A stretch of 6,323 nt of DNA from Oscillospiraceae bacterium. Lineage in GTDB: Bacteria > Bacillota > Clostridia > UMGS1883. Both the position numbers and the translations under genes were made by a program. The stretch is from assembly GCA_022508735.1 (NCBI GenBank), contig JAFLUQ010000128.1, forward strand, positions 1 through 6,323, in the 5' to 3' direction. The notes beneath the pieces were generated by a model, which did no database searches, was not told the origin of the DNA, and worked only from the letters and a program-made list of their open reading frames with translations. Shown here one piece after another: positions 1-6,017 of the stretch (position 1 is the first letter of the stretch; each line of letters opens with the position of its first letter).

Positions 1-9
1 CGCGCGACT

Positions 10-34
10 AGCCCTTAGGAGGGGCTTATTATAT
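10..34 (+). terminator. Possible weak plus-strand terminator hairpin
   Basis: Bases 10-16 (AGCCCTT) can pair with 20-26 (AGGGGCT), with one G-T wobble and a three-base loop, and are followed by the AT-rich run TATTATAT. It could end a plus-strand gene lying left of the window. The tail is not a clean T-run, so the call is weak. Confidence 0.3.
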
Positions 35-40
35 CCACTT

Positions 41-67
41 AACTATGGGAGCATAGTTGTTTATTTT
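41..67 (+). terminator. Possible plus-strand rho-independent terminator
   Basis: A perfect 7-bp stem AACTATG/CATAGTT (41-47 with 52-58) with a GGAG loop is followed by GTTTATTTT. It faces the minus-strand terminator at 71-103, as expected between converging genes. The stem is AT-rich and therefore only moderately stable. Confidence 0.4.
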
Positions 68-70
68 AAG

Positions 71-103
71 TAATAAAATAAAAGCTTCCGCCTTTGGCGG
101 GAG
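71..103 (-). terminator. Rho-independent terminator of the DUF177-rpmF operon
   Basis: Read on the minus strand, CTCCCGCC (103-96) pairs with GGCGGAAG (92-85) across an AAA loop. This gives an 8-bp GC-rich stem with one G-U pair, followed by a T-rich tail CTTTTATTTTATTA. It lies about 90 bases after the L32 stop codon and is the best candidate for the end of that transcript. Confidence 0.7.
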
Positions 104-118
104 GTATATGAGCGGGTC

Positions 119-154
119 GTAGGCCGCCCGGCAAAGCCTACCCTTGCCGGGCGG
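119..154. other. Strong GC-rich hairpin with an alternative pairing
   Basis: Bases 124-134 (CCGCCCGGCAA) and 144-154 (TTGCCGGGCGG) are perfectly complementary: an 11-bp stem with a 9-base loop. GTAGGC at 119-124 is also complementary to GCCTAC at 136-141 in that loop, so two competing folds exist. Neither flank has a T-run, so this is not a standard terminator on either strand. In the L32 3' untranslated region it could protect the mRNA end or be an intergenic repeat. Confidence 0.5.
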
Positions 155-193
155 AAACCCATGAAAGCGCGGGAATTAACCCTATGCAAAAAC

Positions 194-376
194 TTACGCT
201 TCCTTCTTGGCTACAACCTGCACGCCCTTATAATATCCGCAATGCTTGCAGACAACGTGAGACTTTATAAGCTCACCGCAGTTGGAGCACTTAACCATTC
301 CGGGAACGGAAAGTCTCCAGTTGGCGCGTCTCTGGCGCTTTCTTGCCTTGGACGTTCTTCTCTTGGGAACTGCCAT
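194..376 (-). CDS. rpmF: 50S ribosomal protein L32
   Basis: This is ribosomal protein L32 (bL32), a small component of the large ribosomal subunit. The 60-residue product starts with the family hallmark MAVPKRRTSKARKRQRRANW and has the four-cysteine zinc ribbon (C30, C33, C43, C46; CSNC and CKHC) followed by GYYKG. The length is normal for bacterial L32. I chose the ATG at 376: GAGGTG (389-384) sits at proper spacing upstream and the MAVPK start is universal in the family. A GTG at 385 would add three residues but overlaps that ribosome-binding site. The gene lies 23 bases after the DUF177 gene and shares its promoter. The CxxC form is the zinc-binding version, as opposed to the cysteine-free paralogs some bacteria use under zinc shortage. 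Confidence 0.98.
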   Translation of the reverse strand: MAVPKRRTSKARKRQRRANWRLSVPGMVKCSNCGELIKSHVVCKHCGYYKGVQVVAKKEA

Positions 377-399
377 TTTTAACACCTCGCTGTAAAAAA

Positions 400-906
400 T
401 TAAAGGGAATTTTTATTTGCCTCTTCCCTTATGATAGCAAGACGCGGATCGAGAAAACCGGTCTCGCAATTACAAACTGTTTCGTTGAGATTGCAGCCGC
501 AAACGCTGCAAAGGCCCTTGCAGTCCTCCCGGCAGAGCACCTTCATCGGAAGATTGCTCCAAACGAGGGAGTTTATCAGGCCGGATATGTCGAGCGTGCT
601 GCCGTTAAGCTCAAAGCACTCCTCATCACAGCCCTCAAGGTCGTCTTTGAGTCTTTCCTCAAAGTCAGCCGTGAGCTGCCCCATGGCAGGGGCACCGCAG
701 CAGTCGCAAAAGGAGTTATATTCCCCACGGACGGTGCCGCTGAGCTCCAGCGTGCCGCCTATGTTGCGCAGCATTCCATCCACCCGTATGGGGGAATCAA
801 AGCTGAAGCCGTTGCCGAGGTAGGAGAGAGTGCCGACGTCTATCGCACCGCTAAAGGGCAGATCAGCGCCCTCATTTTTAAGGACGGACGAAATATTTAT
901 CTTCAT
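400..906 (-). CDS. yceD: DUF177 / YceD family protein
   Basis: The 168-residue product belongs to the DUF177 (YceD) family, whose members sit just upstream of rpmF in many bacteria; family work links them to 23S rRNA accumulation, though the mechanism is unclear. Visible hallmarks are a CDCC cluster (C67, C69, C70), the signature LCREDCKGLCSVCGCNLN around residues 124-141 with a further CNC (C145, C147), and the C-terminal DPRLAIIREE. The cysteines suggest metal binding, which is inference. The ATG at 906 has a strong ribosome-binding site, GGGGAGGG, ending about 6 bases upstream. It is the first gene of a two-gene leftward operon with L32, driven by a near-perfect sigma-A promoter. No truncation is seen. 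Confidence 0.93.
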   Translation of the reverse strand: MKINISSVLKNEGADLPFSGAIDVGTLSYLGNGFSFDSPIRVDGMLRNIGGTLELSGTVRGEYNSFCDCCGAPAMGQLTADFEERLKDDLEGCDEECFELNGSTLDISGLINSLVWSNLPMKVLCREDCKGLCSVCGCNLNETVCNCETGFLDPRLAIIREEANKNSL

Positions 907-936
907 GTCTATCCCTCCCCGGTAACATACTGTAAT

Positions 937-965
937 ATTATAATATAGAAAAATTGGTTTGTCAA
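937..965 (-). promoter_or_regulatory. Consensus sigma-A promoter for DUF177-rpmF
   Basis: On the minus strand a TTGACA -35 box (965-960) is followed after exactly 17 bases by a TATAAT -10 box (942-937). Both match the consensus fully, fitting the strong constant expression expected for a ribosomal protein operon. Transcription should start near 930, about 25 bases before the start codon. Confidence 0.9.
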
Positions 966-968
966 GTG

Positions 969-983
969 GATTTTTGAAAAATC
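969..983. promoter_or_regulatory. Palindrome between the divergent promoters
   Basis: GATTTTT and AAAAATC form a perfect inverted repeat around one central G. It lies between the -35 boxes of the two divergent promoters (960-965 and 996-1001), where a repressor or activator dimer could act on either. AT-rich palindromes also arise by chance, and no regulator gene is in view. Confidence 0.3.
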
Positions 984-995
984 GGAAGAAAAAAC

Positions 996-1024
996 TTGCA
1001 ATCCATATAAATGTATGTTAAAAT
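996..1024 (+). promoter_or_regulatory. Extended -10 sigma-A promoter of the ligase operon
   Basis: TTGCAA (996-1001) and TAAAAT (1019-1024) are 17 bases apart, and TG at 1016-1017 gives the extended -10 motif TGTTAAAAT. The start site should fall near 1031, leaving a leader of about 30 bases. That is too short for a riboswitch or T-box. Confidence 0.75.
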
Positions 1025-1061
1025 AAAATAGCATTATTATAAAATGACCGGAGGCATTTTT

Positions 1062-2273
1062 ATGGATTTTAAAGAACAAAATTTCGTGCCGCTTTTGCTC
1101 GGTAACGATATTAACGTATACAGCGTGGCCCGGGCCTTTCATGAGGCCTATGGACTGAAGTCCTATTCTATAGGCAAAAAAGGCGGAGCCCCCTGCGCAG
1201 AAAGCCGCATGATCATCCAGAGCGTAGAGCCTGAGATGGACAAGGCCGAGGTCTTTGTTCGCCGAGTGAACGAGTTTGCCGAGAAGCAAAGCGGCAAGGT
1301 GCTGCTCGTCGGCTGCGGTGACAACTATGTTCGCATGATAGCCGACAACAAGGCCGCTCTCAGAGAAAACGTGATCGCACCATATGCCGATGGGAAATTT
1401 CTCGCCGCGCTCATGGATAAGGAGCGGTTCTATGAGCTCTGCGAAAGGCACGGCATAGATTACCCGAAAACCTACGTCTGCACACTTGGCACTATGGAGG
1501 TAAGCCCGGAGTTTGAGGCTCCATATATCCTTAAGCCCTGCAACGGGCCGGAATACTTCGCCCACCCCTTTGAGGGCCAGAAAAAGGTGTTTAAGCTGGA
1601 CAGCCTTGATGAGCTGCGTGAGACCGTGGCCGCGGTATATAACAGCGGCTATAAGGACAACCTTATCGTGCAGGAGTTTATCCCCGGCGACGACACCTAT
1701 ATGCGAGTGCTGACAAACTACTCCGACAAGAACGGCGTGGTAAAGCTCATGTGTCTCGGCCATGTGCTTTTAGAGGAGCATACTCCCTACGGCATCGGCA
1801 ACCACGCTGTCATCATAAACGAGTATGACCGTGAGCTGATGGACAGGTTCCGCGCTCTCTTAGAGGATATAGGCTACACAGGCTTTTCTAACTTTGACAT
1901 AAAGTATGACCGCCGCGACGGCAAGTTCAAGGTGTTTGAGATAAACGTCCGTCAGGGCCGCAGCAATTTCTATGTGACCGGTGCGGGATATAATATAGCC
2001 GAATACGTGGTGAAGGACCATGTTCTTAATGAGGAACTGGGCGAGACCGTATATGCTGACCGTGAAAACCTCTGGCTGGTAATTCCCGAAAAGGTGGCCT
2101 TCGACTATATAAAGCCCATGGAATACAAGACCCGCATGAAGTCGCTCATACGTCAGGGGAGAATCGTAAATCCTCTGTTCTATAAGGGCGACGATAAGCC
2201 CGGCAGGCTGCTCCGGCTTATGAAGCAGCACGTGTCCCACTTCGGGAAATATAAAAAGTATTTAGGGAAGTGA
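1062..2273 (+). CDS. ATP-grasp carboxylate-amine ligase, D-aspartate ligase-like
   Basis: The 403-residue protein is a cytoplasmic ATP-grasp ligase, which would activate a carboxylate as acyl phosphate and join it to an amine. Visible ATP-grasp features are MDKERFYE (K120), the nucleotide lysine in YILKPCNG (K158), the hinge QEFIPGDD (E205), and metal ligands in NFDIKYD (D279) and VFEINVRQGRSN (E293, N295) with basic R297 and R300. The N-terminus (FVPLLLGNDINVYSVARAFH) resembles, from memory, the Enterococcus faecium D-aspartate ligase that adds D-Asp to the lysine side chain of peptidoglycan precursors. The racemase directly downstream supports that substrate. The ATG at 1062 is preferred: CCGGAGGC ends 6 bases upstream, whereas an in-frame ATG at 1044 precedes that site. 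It is first in the operon, 5 bases from the next start. The ATP-grasp call is firm; D-Asp as substrate is inference. Confidence 0.85.
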   Translation: MDFKEQNFVPLLLGNDINVYSVARAFHEAYGLKSYSIGKKGGAPCAESRMIIQSVEPEMDKAEVFVRRVNEFAEKQSGKVLLVGCGDNYVRMIADNKAALRENVIAPYADGKFLAALMDKERFYELCERHGIDYPKTYVCTLGTMEVSPEFEAPYILKPCNGPEYFAHPFEGQKKVFKLDSLDELRETVAAVYNSGYKDNLIVQEFIPGDDTYMRVLTNYSDKNGVVKLMCLGHVLLEEHTPYGIGNHAVIINEYDRELMDRFRALLEDIGYTGFSNFDIKYDRRDGKFKVFEINVRQGRSNFYVTGAGYNIAEYVVKDHVLNEELGETVYADRENLWLVIPEKVAFDYIKPMEYKTRMKSLIRQGRIVNPLFYKGDDKPGRLLRLMKQHVSHFGKYKKYLGK

Positions 2274-2278
2274 TCCGT

Positions 2279-2998
2279 ATGCTGACGCTCGGCATAATCG
2301 GCGGCATGGGGCCCGAGGCCACACAGCTGATGTATAAAAGCATAATTGAGGCCACCGACGCAAAATGCGATCAGGAGCATATTGACATGGTCATTCTTAA
2401 CCATGCGTCTATACCCGACCGCACTGCGGCTATAAAGAACGGCAACACTGCTGAGATCGTGCGTCTGCTGCAAAAGGACGCGAAGCTGCTTGAGAGTTGC
2501 GGCGCCGGAGTGCTAGCCGTGCCCTGCAACACCAGCCACGCTTTTATAGAGGATATACGCGGGAGCGTCGGTGTTACGGTTCTTGATATGATCGAGGAGA
2601 CCGCCGCATACATAAAGCACCGCCGCCCGGGCATGAAAAAGGTGGGGATACTGGCGACCGACGGCACCATAGGGCAGGCGCTGTATCGCCGCGCGCTTGA
2701 AAAACAAGGCCTTGAGCCCTACGAGCCGGATGAAGCGGCTCAGAAAACCGTCATGAAGATAATCTATGAACAGATAAAAGCCGGCAAGAGAGGCAGCATT
2801 GAGGACTTCTCGCTTGTGGATACACACCTCAAAAAGAATGGCTGCGACGGGGCTGTTTTGGCCTGCACGGAGCTAAGCGTGTTTCGGGCGAACCACGAAT
2901 TGAACAGCTTCTATGTTGACGCCATGCAGGTGTTAGTTGAAAGGTGCATTGAGACTTGCGGTGGCAGATTGAAGGAGAAAAAACATGAAAATATCTGA
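2279..2998 (+). CDS. Aspartate/glutamate racemase family protein
   Basis: The 239-residue protein is a PLP-independent amino-acid racemase of the Asp/Glu family, which inverts the alpha-carbon with two cysteines acting as acid and base. The opening GIIGGMGPEAT (residues 5-15) is the typical start; PCNTSH carries the first catalytic cysteine (C83) and LACTELS the second (C196). Both are present, so the enzyme should be active. The glycine-rich GGMGP start points to the aspartate racemase branch rather than MurI glutamate racemase. Making D-Asp for the preceding ATP-grasp ligase is the natural reading. I chose the ATG at 2279, with AGGGAAG 8 bases upstream; a GTG at 2270 overlapping the previous stop lies on top of that site. 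The 3' end overlaps the next gene by 14 bases, implying translational coupling. Confidence 0.88.
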   Translation: MLTLGIIGGMGPEATQLMYKSIIEATDAKCDQEHIDMVILNHASIPDRTAAIKNGNTAEIVRLLQKDAKLLESCGAGVLAVPCNTSHAFIEDIRGSVGVTVLDMIEETAAYIKHRRPGMKKVGILATDGTIGQALYRRALEKQGLEPYEPDEAAQKTVMKIIYEQIKAGKRGSIEDFSLVDTHLKKNGCDGAVLACTELSVFRANHELNSFYVDAMQVLVERCIETCGGRLKEKKHENI

Positions 2999-5336
2999 TT
3001 ATATAGCATTATTTGAAAATAACGGCCTGTCGGTGGAGCCTCACTGCGACACGGACAAGGCTGTGGACTATATCTCCTGCAATTCTAACGACGTGCGGGA
3101 GAACACGCTGTTCCTCTGCAAGGGCGCTCACTTCAAGAGCGAATATCTGAAGGCGGCCCAGCGCGGCGGTGCGGTGTGCTACATCGCGTCGCAAAAGCAG
3201 GAGGCCGAGGGGGACTATATCGTTGTCAGCGACGTGCGGCGGGCTATGGCATTAATGGCAAACTTCTACTATAACAACGCATGGCAGAGGCTTGGCCTTG
3301 TGGGCATAACCGGCACAAAGGGCAAGAGCACCACCGCATACTTTGTGAAATATATACTCGACGAGGCCATGCGCGCCGAGGGCGGCGAGGAGAGCGCGGT
3401 CATTTCTTCTATCGACACCTACGACGGAGTTGAGCGATTCGAGAGCCATCTGACCACGCCCGAACCCTTTGATCTTCACCGCCACTTCAATAACGCTGTG
3501 AACAGCGGCATTGACTACCTGACTATGGAGGTTTCCAGCCAGGCCCTCAAATACGACCGTGTGCTGGGCGTGGGCTTTAAGGTTGGCTGCTTTCTCAATA
3601 TCGGCACAGATCACATCAGCCCCGTGGAGCACGCGGACTTTGAGGACTACTTCGGCTCAAAGCTCCGGCTTTTTGAGAGCTGCGAGACCGCCGTTGTGAA
3701 CTTAGACAGCGACCACTCCGACGAAATTGCAGAGCGGGCAAAGGCTGCCAAGAGGGTCATAACCTTCTCGCAGAAGCGTGCCGACGCTGATATATATGCC
3801 TACGGAGTACACAAGCGTGAGGACGACACGGTATTCATGGTGAAAACCGCCGACTTCGATATGGAGTTCACCCTCACCATTCCCGGTCTGTTTAACGTTG
3901 AAAACGCACTGGCGGCCATCGGCATAACAATGGCGCTGGGCATAGATAAAAAATATATGCTGACCGGCCTTATGAAGGCCCGCAGCAAGGGCAGAATGGA
4001 GGTCTATCAGAACGCCGACAAGAGCGTGACCGCCATTGTTGACTACGCCCACAACGAGTTGAGCTTCCGCAATCTCTTTGATTCTGTGCGCCGTGAATAC
4101 GAGGGCAGGCGCGTGGTCATCGTGTTCGGCTGCCCGGGCTACAAGGCCTACGACCGCCGCCGTGATCTCGGCACAATTGCCGGCGAGTATTCTCAGATGG
4201 TATACATCACCGAGGAGGACCCGGGCGAGGAGCCAGTGGGCGATATTTCCCGGGAAATAGCAAAGTACGTGGAGGCCAAGGGCTGCCCCTATGAGATAAT
4301 TGACGACCGCGGCGAGGCCATCCGCCGCGCCGTCATGGACTGCGATGAGCCTACGGTAGTGCTCATTACCGGAAAGGGCGACGAGACCCGCCAGAAGCGG
4401 GGAACGGAATATATCGACTGCCCAAGCGACGTGGAGTACGTGCGCCGCTTCCTTGACGAGTACGATGTGGAAAAAGGCATTGACCGCACAGATAAAATAA
4501 ACGGCTTTCAGGACATACTCCCGGCTCTGCACAAGCTCTATGGCAGAGATGTCGTAGTTAAGCTGGGCGGCAGTGTTTTAGAGGACGAAGCCCTGATAAA
4601 GCCACTTTTGGAGGATATAGCCCTGCTTGCCATGGTGGGCGCCAGAGTGACGGTGGTCCACGGCGGCGGCAAGGACATCAACGCGGCATTCAAGGCTCTC
4701 GGCATAGAGCCGAGGTTCGAGAACGGCTACCGCATTACCGGAGAGCGCGAGATGCGCGTGGTTGAAATGGTGCTGAGCGGCAGCGTGAATAAGCGGCTCG
4801 TGGGCGAGATAGGCCGGCGCGACGTGCGCGCAGTTGGCGTCAGCGGCAAGGACGGCCGCATTCTGCTCGCAGAGAAAAAGTTGGTGGACGGCCGTGACAT
4901 AGGCCTCGTGGGGCAGATCGTTTCCGTTGATCCGACGCTTCTTAACAGCCTGCTTGACAGCGGCTGCGTGGCTGTGCTTTCCCCTGTGGGAGCGGGGGAG
5001 AACGGCGAAACCTATAATATAAACGCCGACGATGCGGCCACAGAGGTGGCTCGCGCACTGAAGGCGGATAAATTGGTTTTCATCACAGATGTGAACGGCA
5101 TCATGCTTGACCAAAGCAACGAAAAGACAGTTATTGACTCCATCAGCGCCGACCGCGCGCAGATGTTAATTGACAACGGCTTTGTGGGCGGCGGCATGAT
5201 ACCTAAGCTCAGCAATATAATCTCCGCGCTCCGCGACGGAGTAAGCGAGGTTGAGATACTGAGCGGCAAGGTGAAGAATAACCTTATTTCAAGCCTTATC
5301 TCCGCGAAGAAGGTAGGCACAACGATCAAGAGATAG
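2985..5336 (+). CDS. MurE-type Mur ligase fused to N-acetylglutamate kinase domain
   Basis: A 783-residue protein with two full-length enzymes. Residues 1-499 are MurE-like: N-terminal UDP-substrate domain (CNSNDVRENTLFLCKG, S34), ATP P-loop GITGTKGKSTT (107-117), LTTPE (156-160), EVSSQAL (182-188), probable carbamylated lysine K226 in FGSKLRLF, NVENALAA, GRME, VDYAH (352-356), C-terminal GKGDE (463-467). Where DAP-type enzymes have DNPR, this has EDPG (411-414). Residues about 505-783 are NAGK-like: KLGGS (K526), VHGGG (558-562), NGYRITG (R583), VEMVLSGSVNK, INADDAA (N680), TDVNGI, GGMIPK (K741), so the catalytic residues appear intact. The arginine-feedback signature at the C-terminus is degraded. 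Predicted roles: adding an amino acid to a UDP-MurNAc-peptide-like substrate, and phosphorylating N-acetylglutamate or a similar carboxylate. AAGGAG precedes the ATG. No frameshift or linker repeat is seen, so the fusion appears genuine. Both true substrates are unknown. Confidence 0.88.
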   Translation: MKISDYIALFENNGLSVEPHCDTDKAVDYISCNSNDVRENTLFLCKGAHFKSEYLKAAQRGGAVCYIASQKQEAEGDYIVVSDVRRAMALMANFYYNNAWQRLGLVGITGTKGKSTTAYFVKYILDEAMRAEGGEESAVISSIDTYDGVERFESHLTTPEPFDLHRHFNNAVNSGIDYLTMEVSSQALKYDRVLGVGFKVGCFLNIGTDHISPVEHADFEDYFGSKLRLFESCETAVVNLDSDHSDEIAERAKAAKRVITFSQKRADADIYAYGVHKREDDTVFMVKTADFDMEFTLTIPGLFNVENALAAIGITMALGIDKKYMLTGLMKARSKGRMEVYQNADKSVTAIVDYAHNELSFRNLFDSVRREYEGRRVVIVFGCPGYKAYDRRRDLGTIAGEYSQMVYITEEDPGEEPVGDISREIAKYVEAKGCPYEIIDDRGEAIRRAVMDCDEPTVVLITGKGDETRQKRGTEYIDCPSDVEYVRRFLDEYDVEKGIDRTDKINGFQDILPALHKLYGRDVVVKLGGSVLEDEALIKPLLEDIALLAMVGARVTVVHGGGKDINAAFKALGIEPRFENGYRITGEREMRVVEMVLSGSVNKRLVGEIGRRDVRAVGVSGKDGRILLAEKKLVDGRDIGLVGQIVSVDPTLLNSLLDSGCVAVLSPVGAGENGETYNINADDAATEVARALKADKLVFITDVNGIMLDQSNEKTVIDSISADRAQMLIDNGFVGGGMIPKLSNIISALRDGVSEVEILSGKVKNNLISSLISAKKVGTTIKR
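5290..5336 (+). repeat. Direct repeat copy 1: 3' end of the fusion gene
   Basis: These are the last 47 bases of the MurE-NAGK gene, stop codon included. They match 6018-6064 at 39 of 47 positions with no gaps, including an identical 14-base core ACGATCAAGAGATA (5322-5335). The similarity ends at the stop codon. Confidence 0.85.
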
Positions 5337-5349
5337 GGCGCATAAAAAG

Positions 5350-5673
5350 ATGGGACGGATACAAATGTTGAAACAAATTATAACTAAAATATTATATGTA
5401 TATGCCGTTTTAGCATTGATTTTATCCGGGCTTGTCGTTCGCGGTGATATAGTAACCTATAATCTTCACACGTATTCTGAGTCGGCTACATTCTTTACAT
5501 TATGTATATTTTTACTGGTTCTCACCTCAGAAATATCAGCACTTACCGCATTTGTGTGTAAAGGAAGGGACCATCGAAATATTGGTGATTATATAATGAT
5601 TCCTGTAATATTTTTGGCGGCAAATATCTGTGTTTCCTTGCGTCTTATATTGCCACTTTTAAGAGTAATATGA
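5350..5673 (+). CDS. Small three-helix membrane protein, unknown function
   Basis: I do not recognise this 107-residue protein. It is very hydrophobic, with three likely membrane helices: about residues 10-30 (ITKILYVYAVLALILSGLVV), 47-70 (TFFTLCIFLLVLTSEISALTAF) and 82-104. A roughly 17-residue polar loop separates helices 1 and 2, and a basic loop CKGRDHRN lies between 2 and 3, suggesting that loop is cytoplasmic. The start is uncertain: ATG 5350 has a poor ribosome-binding site, and ATG 5365 (102 residues, MLKQIITK) follows a weak GGGACGGA. Base composition is far more AT-rich than the operon before it, suggesting acquisition by transfer. With no terminator after the fusion gene it is probably co-transcribed with the ligase operon. 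It shares its layout with the next gene. Confidence 0.65.
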   Translation: MGRIQMLKQIITKILYVYAVLALILSGLVVRGDIVTYNLHTYSESATFFTLCIFLLVLTSEISALTAFVCKGRDHRNIGDYIMIPVIFLAANICVSLRLILPLLRVI

Positions 5674-5691
5674 GAAAGGGATGACGGCGGA

Positions 5692-5997
5692 ATGAAGAAA
5701 AGCCTGCTACCGTATATTCTTGTTGTGCTGCAGATAGCACTTGTATTTGCGGCATGGGATATTGAAAGCACAAAGACAGTTGACTGGGATAATTATATTT
5801 GTTATTTCAATTTCTTTCGCGTAATGGTTTGCCTGACCCTCTTGATTTTGGCGCAAGTGCTTGGGTGGATCGGAATATGTGTTAATAAGAGATCTAATAG
5901 GATAATAAATTATATTACTTTTGTTTTTTCAAATTGCGCATTTCTGTTATGGTCTTTTTCTATCATTGATTTCGGACCGTATTATAGGCCGTTTTGA
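5692..5997 (+). CDS. Small three-helix membrane protein, likely paralog of its neighbour
   Basis: This 101-residue hydrophobic protein is also unrecognised. It has a basic start (MKK), helix 1 at about residues 5-21, a polar loop with ESTKTVDWDN, helix 2 at about 42-64, a basic loop CVNKRSNRI, and helix 3 at about 71-92, ending in YYRPF. The loop and start of helix 3 (CVNKRSNRIINYI) line up with CKGRDHRNIGDYI in the preceding gene, so the two look like a diverged tandem pair. It begins 18 bases after its neighbour's stop; upstream purine-rich stretches (GAAAGGG, GGCGG) have imperfect spacing. It is AT-rich: 5881-5940 has 13 G or C in 60 bases against 44 in 60 for 4801-4860. Toxin, immunity, transport or signalling roles cannot be told apart. 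Confidence 0.65.
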   Translation: MKKSLLPYILVVLQIALVFAAWDIESTKTVDWDNYICYFNFFRVMVCLTLLILAQVLGWIGICVNKRSNRIINYITFVFSNCAFLLWSFSIIDFGPYYRPF

Positions 5998-6017
5998 GCG
6001 AGATGGGAATGGGGTCG

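Noticed and set aside
119..154. H-type pseudoknot formed by GTAGG with the hairpin loop
   Set aside because: There are no linker bases to cross the 11-bp stem, so both pairings cannot form together; they can only be alternatives.
343..948. 201-codon plus-strand reading frame
   Set aside because: It lies antisense to the DUF177 gene, has no ribosome-binding site, and the opposite strand shows a clear conserved family.
1044..1061. Earlier ATG start for the ATP-grasp gene
   Set aside because: The GGAGGC ribosome-binding site (1050-1055) lies downstream of this ATG and at good spacing for the ATG at 1062.
909..1763. 284-codon minus-strand reading frame
   Set aside because: It is antisense to the ATP-grasp ligase and runs through both divergent promoters; no motif or ribosome-binding site supports it. 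Long antisense frames are common opposite codon-biased genes.
2270..2278. GTG start for the racemase overlapping the previous stop (GTGA)
   Set aside because: The AGGGAAG site (2264-2270) touches this GTG but is well spaced for ATG 2279, which also gives the usual MLTLGIIGG start.
2279..2998. MurI glutamate racemase
   Set aside because: The GGMGPEAT start and ACTEL second-cysteine motif fit the aspartate/glutamate racemase (YgeA/RacD-like) branch better, and the D-Asp-ligase-like neighbour favours aspartate.
2985..4481. Folylpolyglutamate synthase or poly-gamma-glutamate synthase (PgsB/CapB) instead of MurE
   Set aside because: GTKGKST is compatible with those, but the N-terminal UDP-substrate domain, LTTPE, SSQAL, VDYAH and GKGxE motifs together are MurE-specific.
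3702..4532. 276-codon minus-strand reading frame
   Set aside because: It is a shadow of the MurE half, whose motifs are intact in the plus frame.
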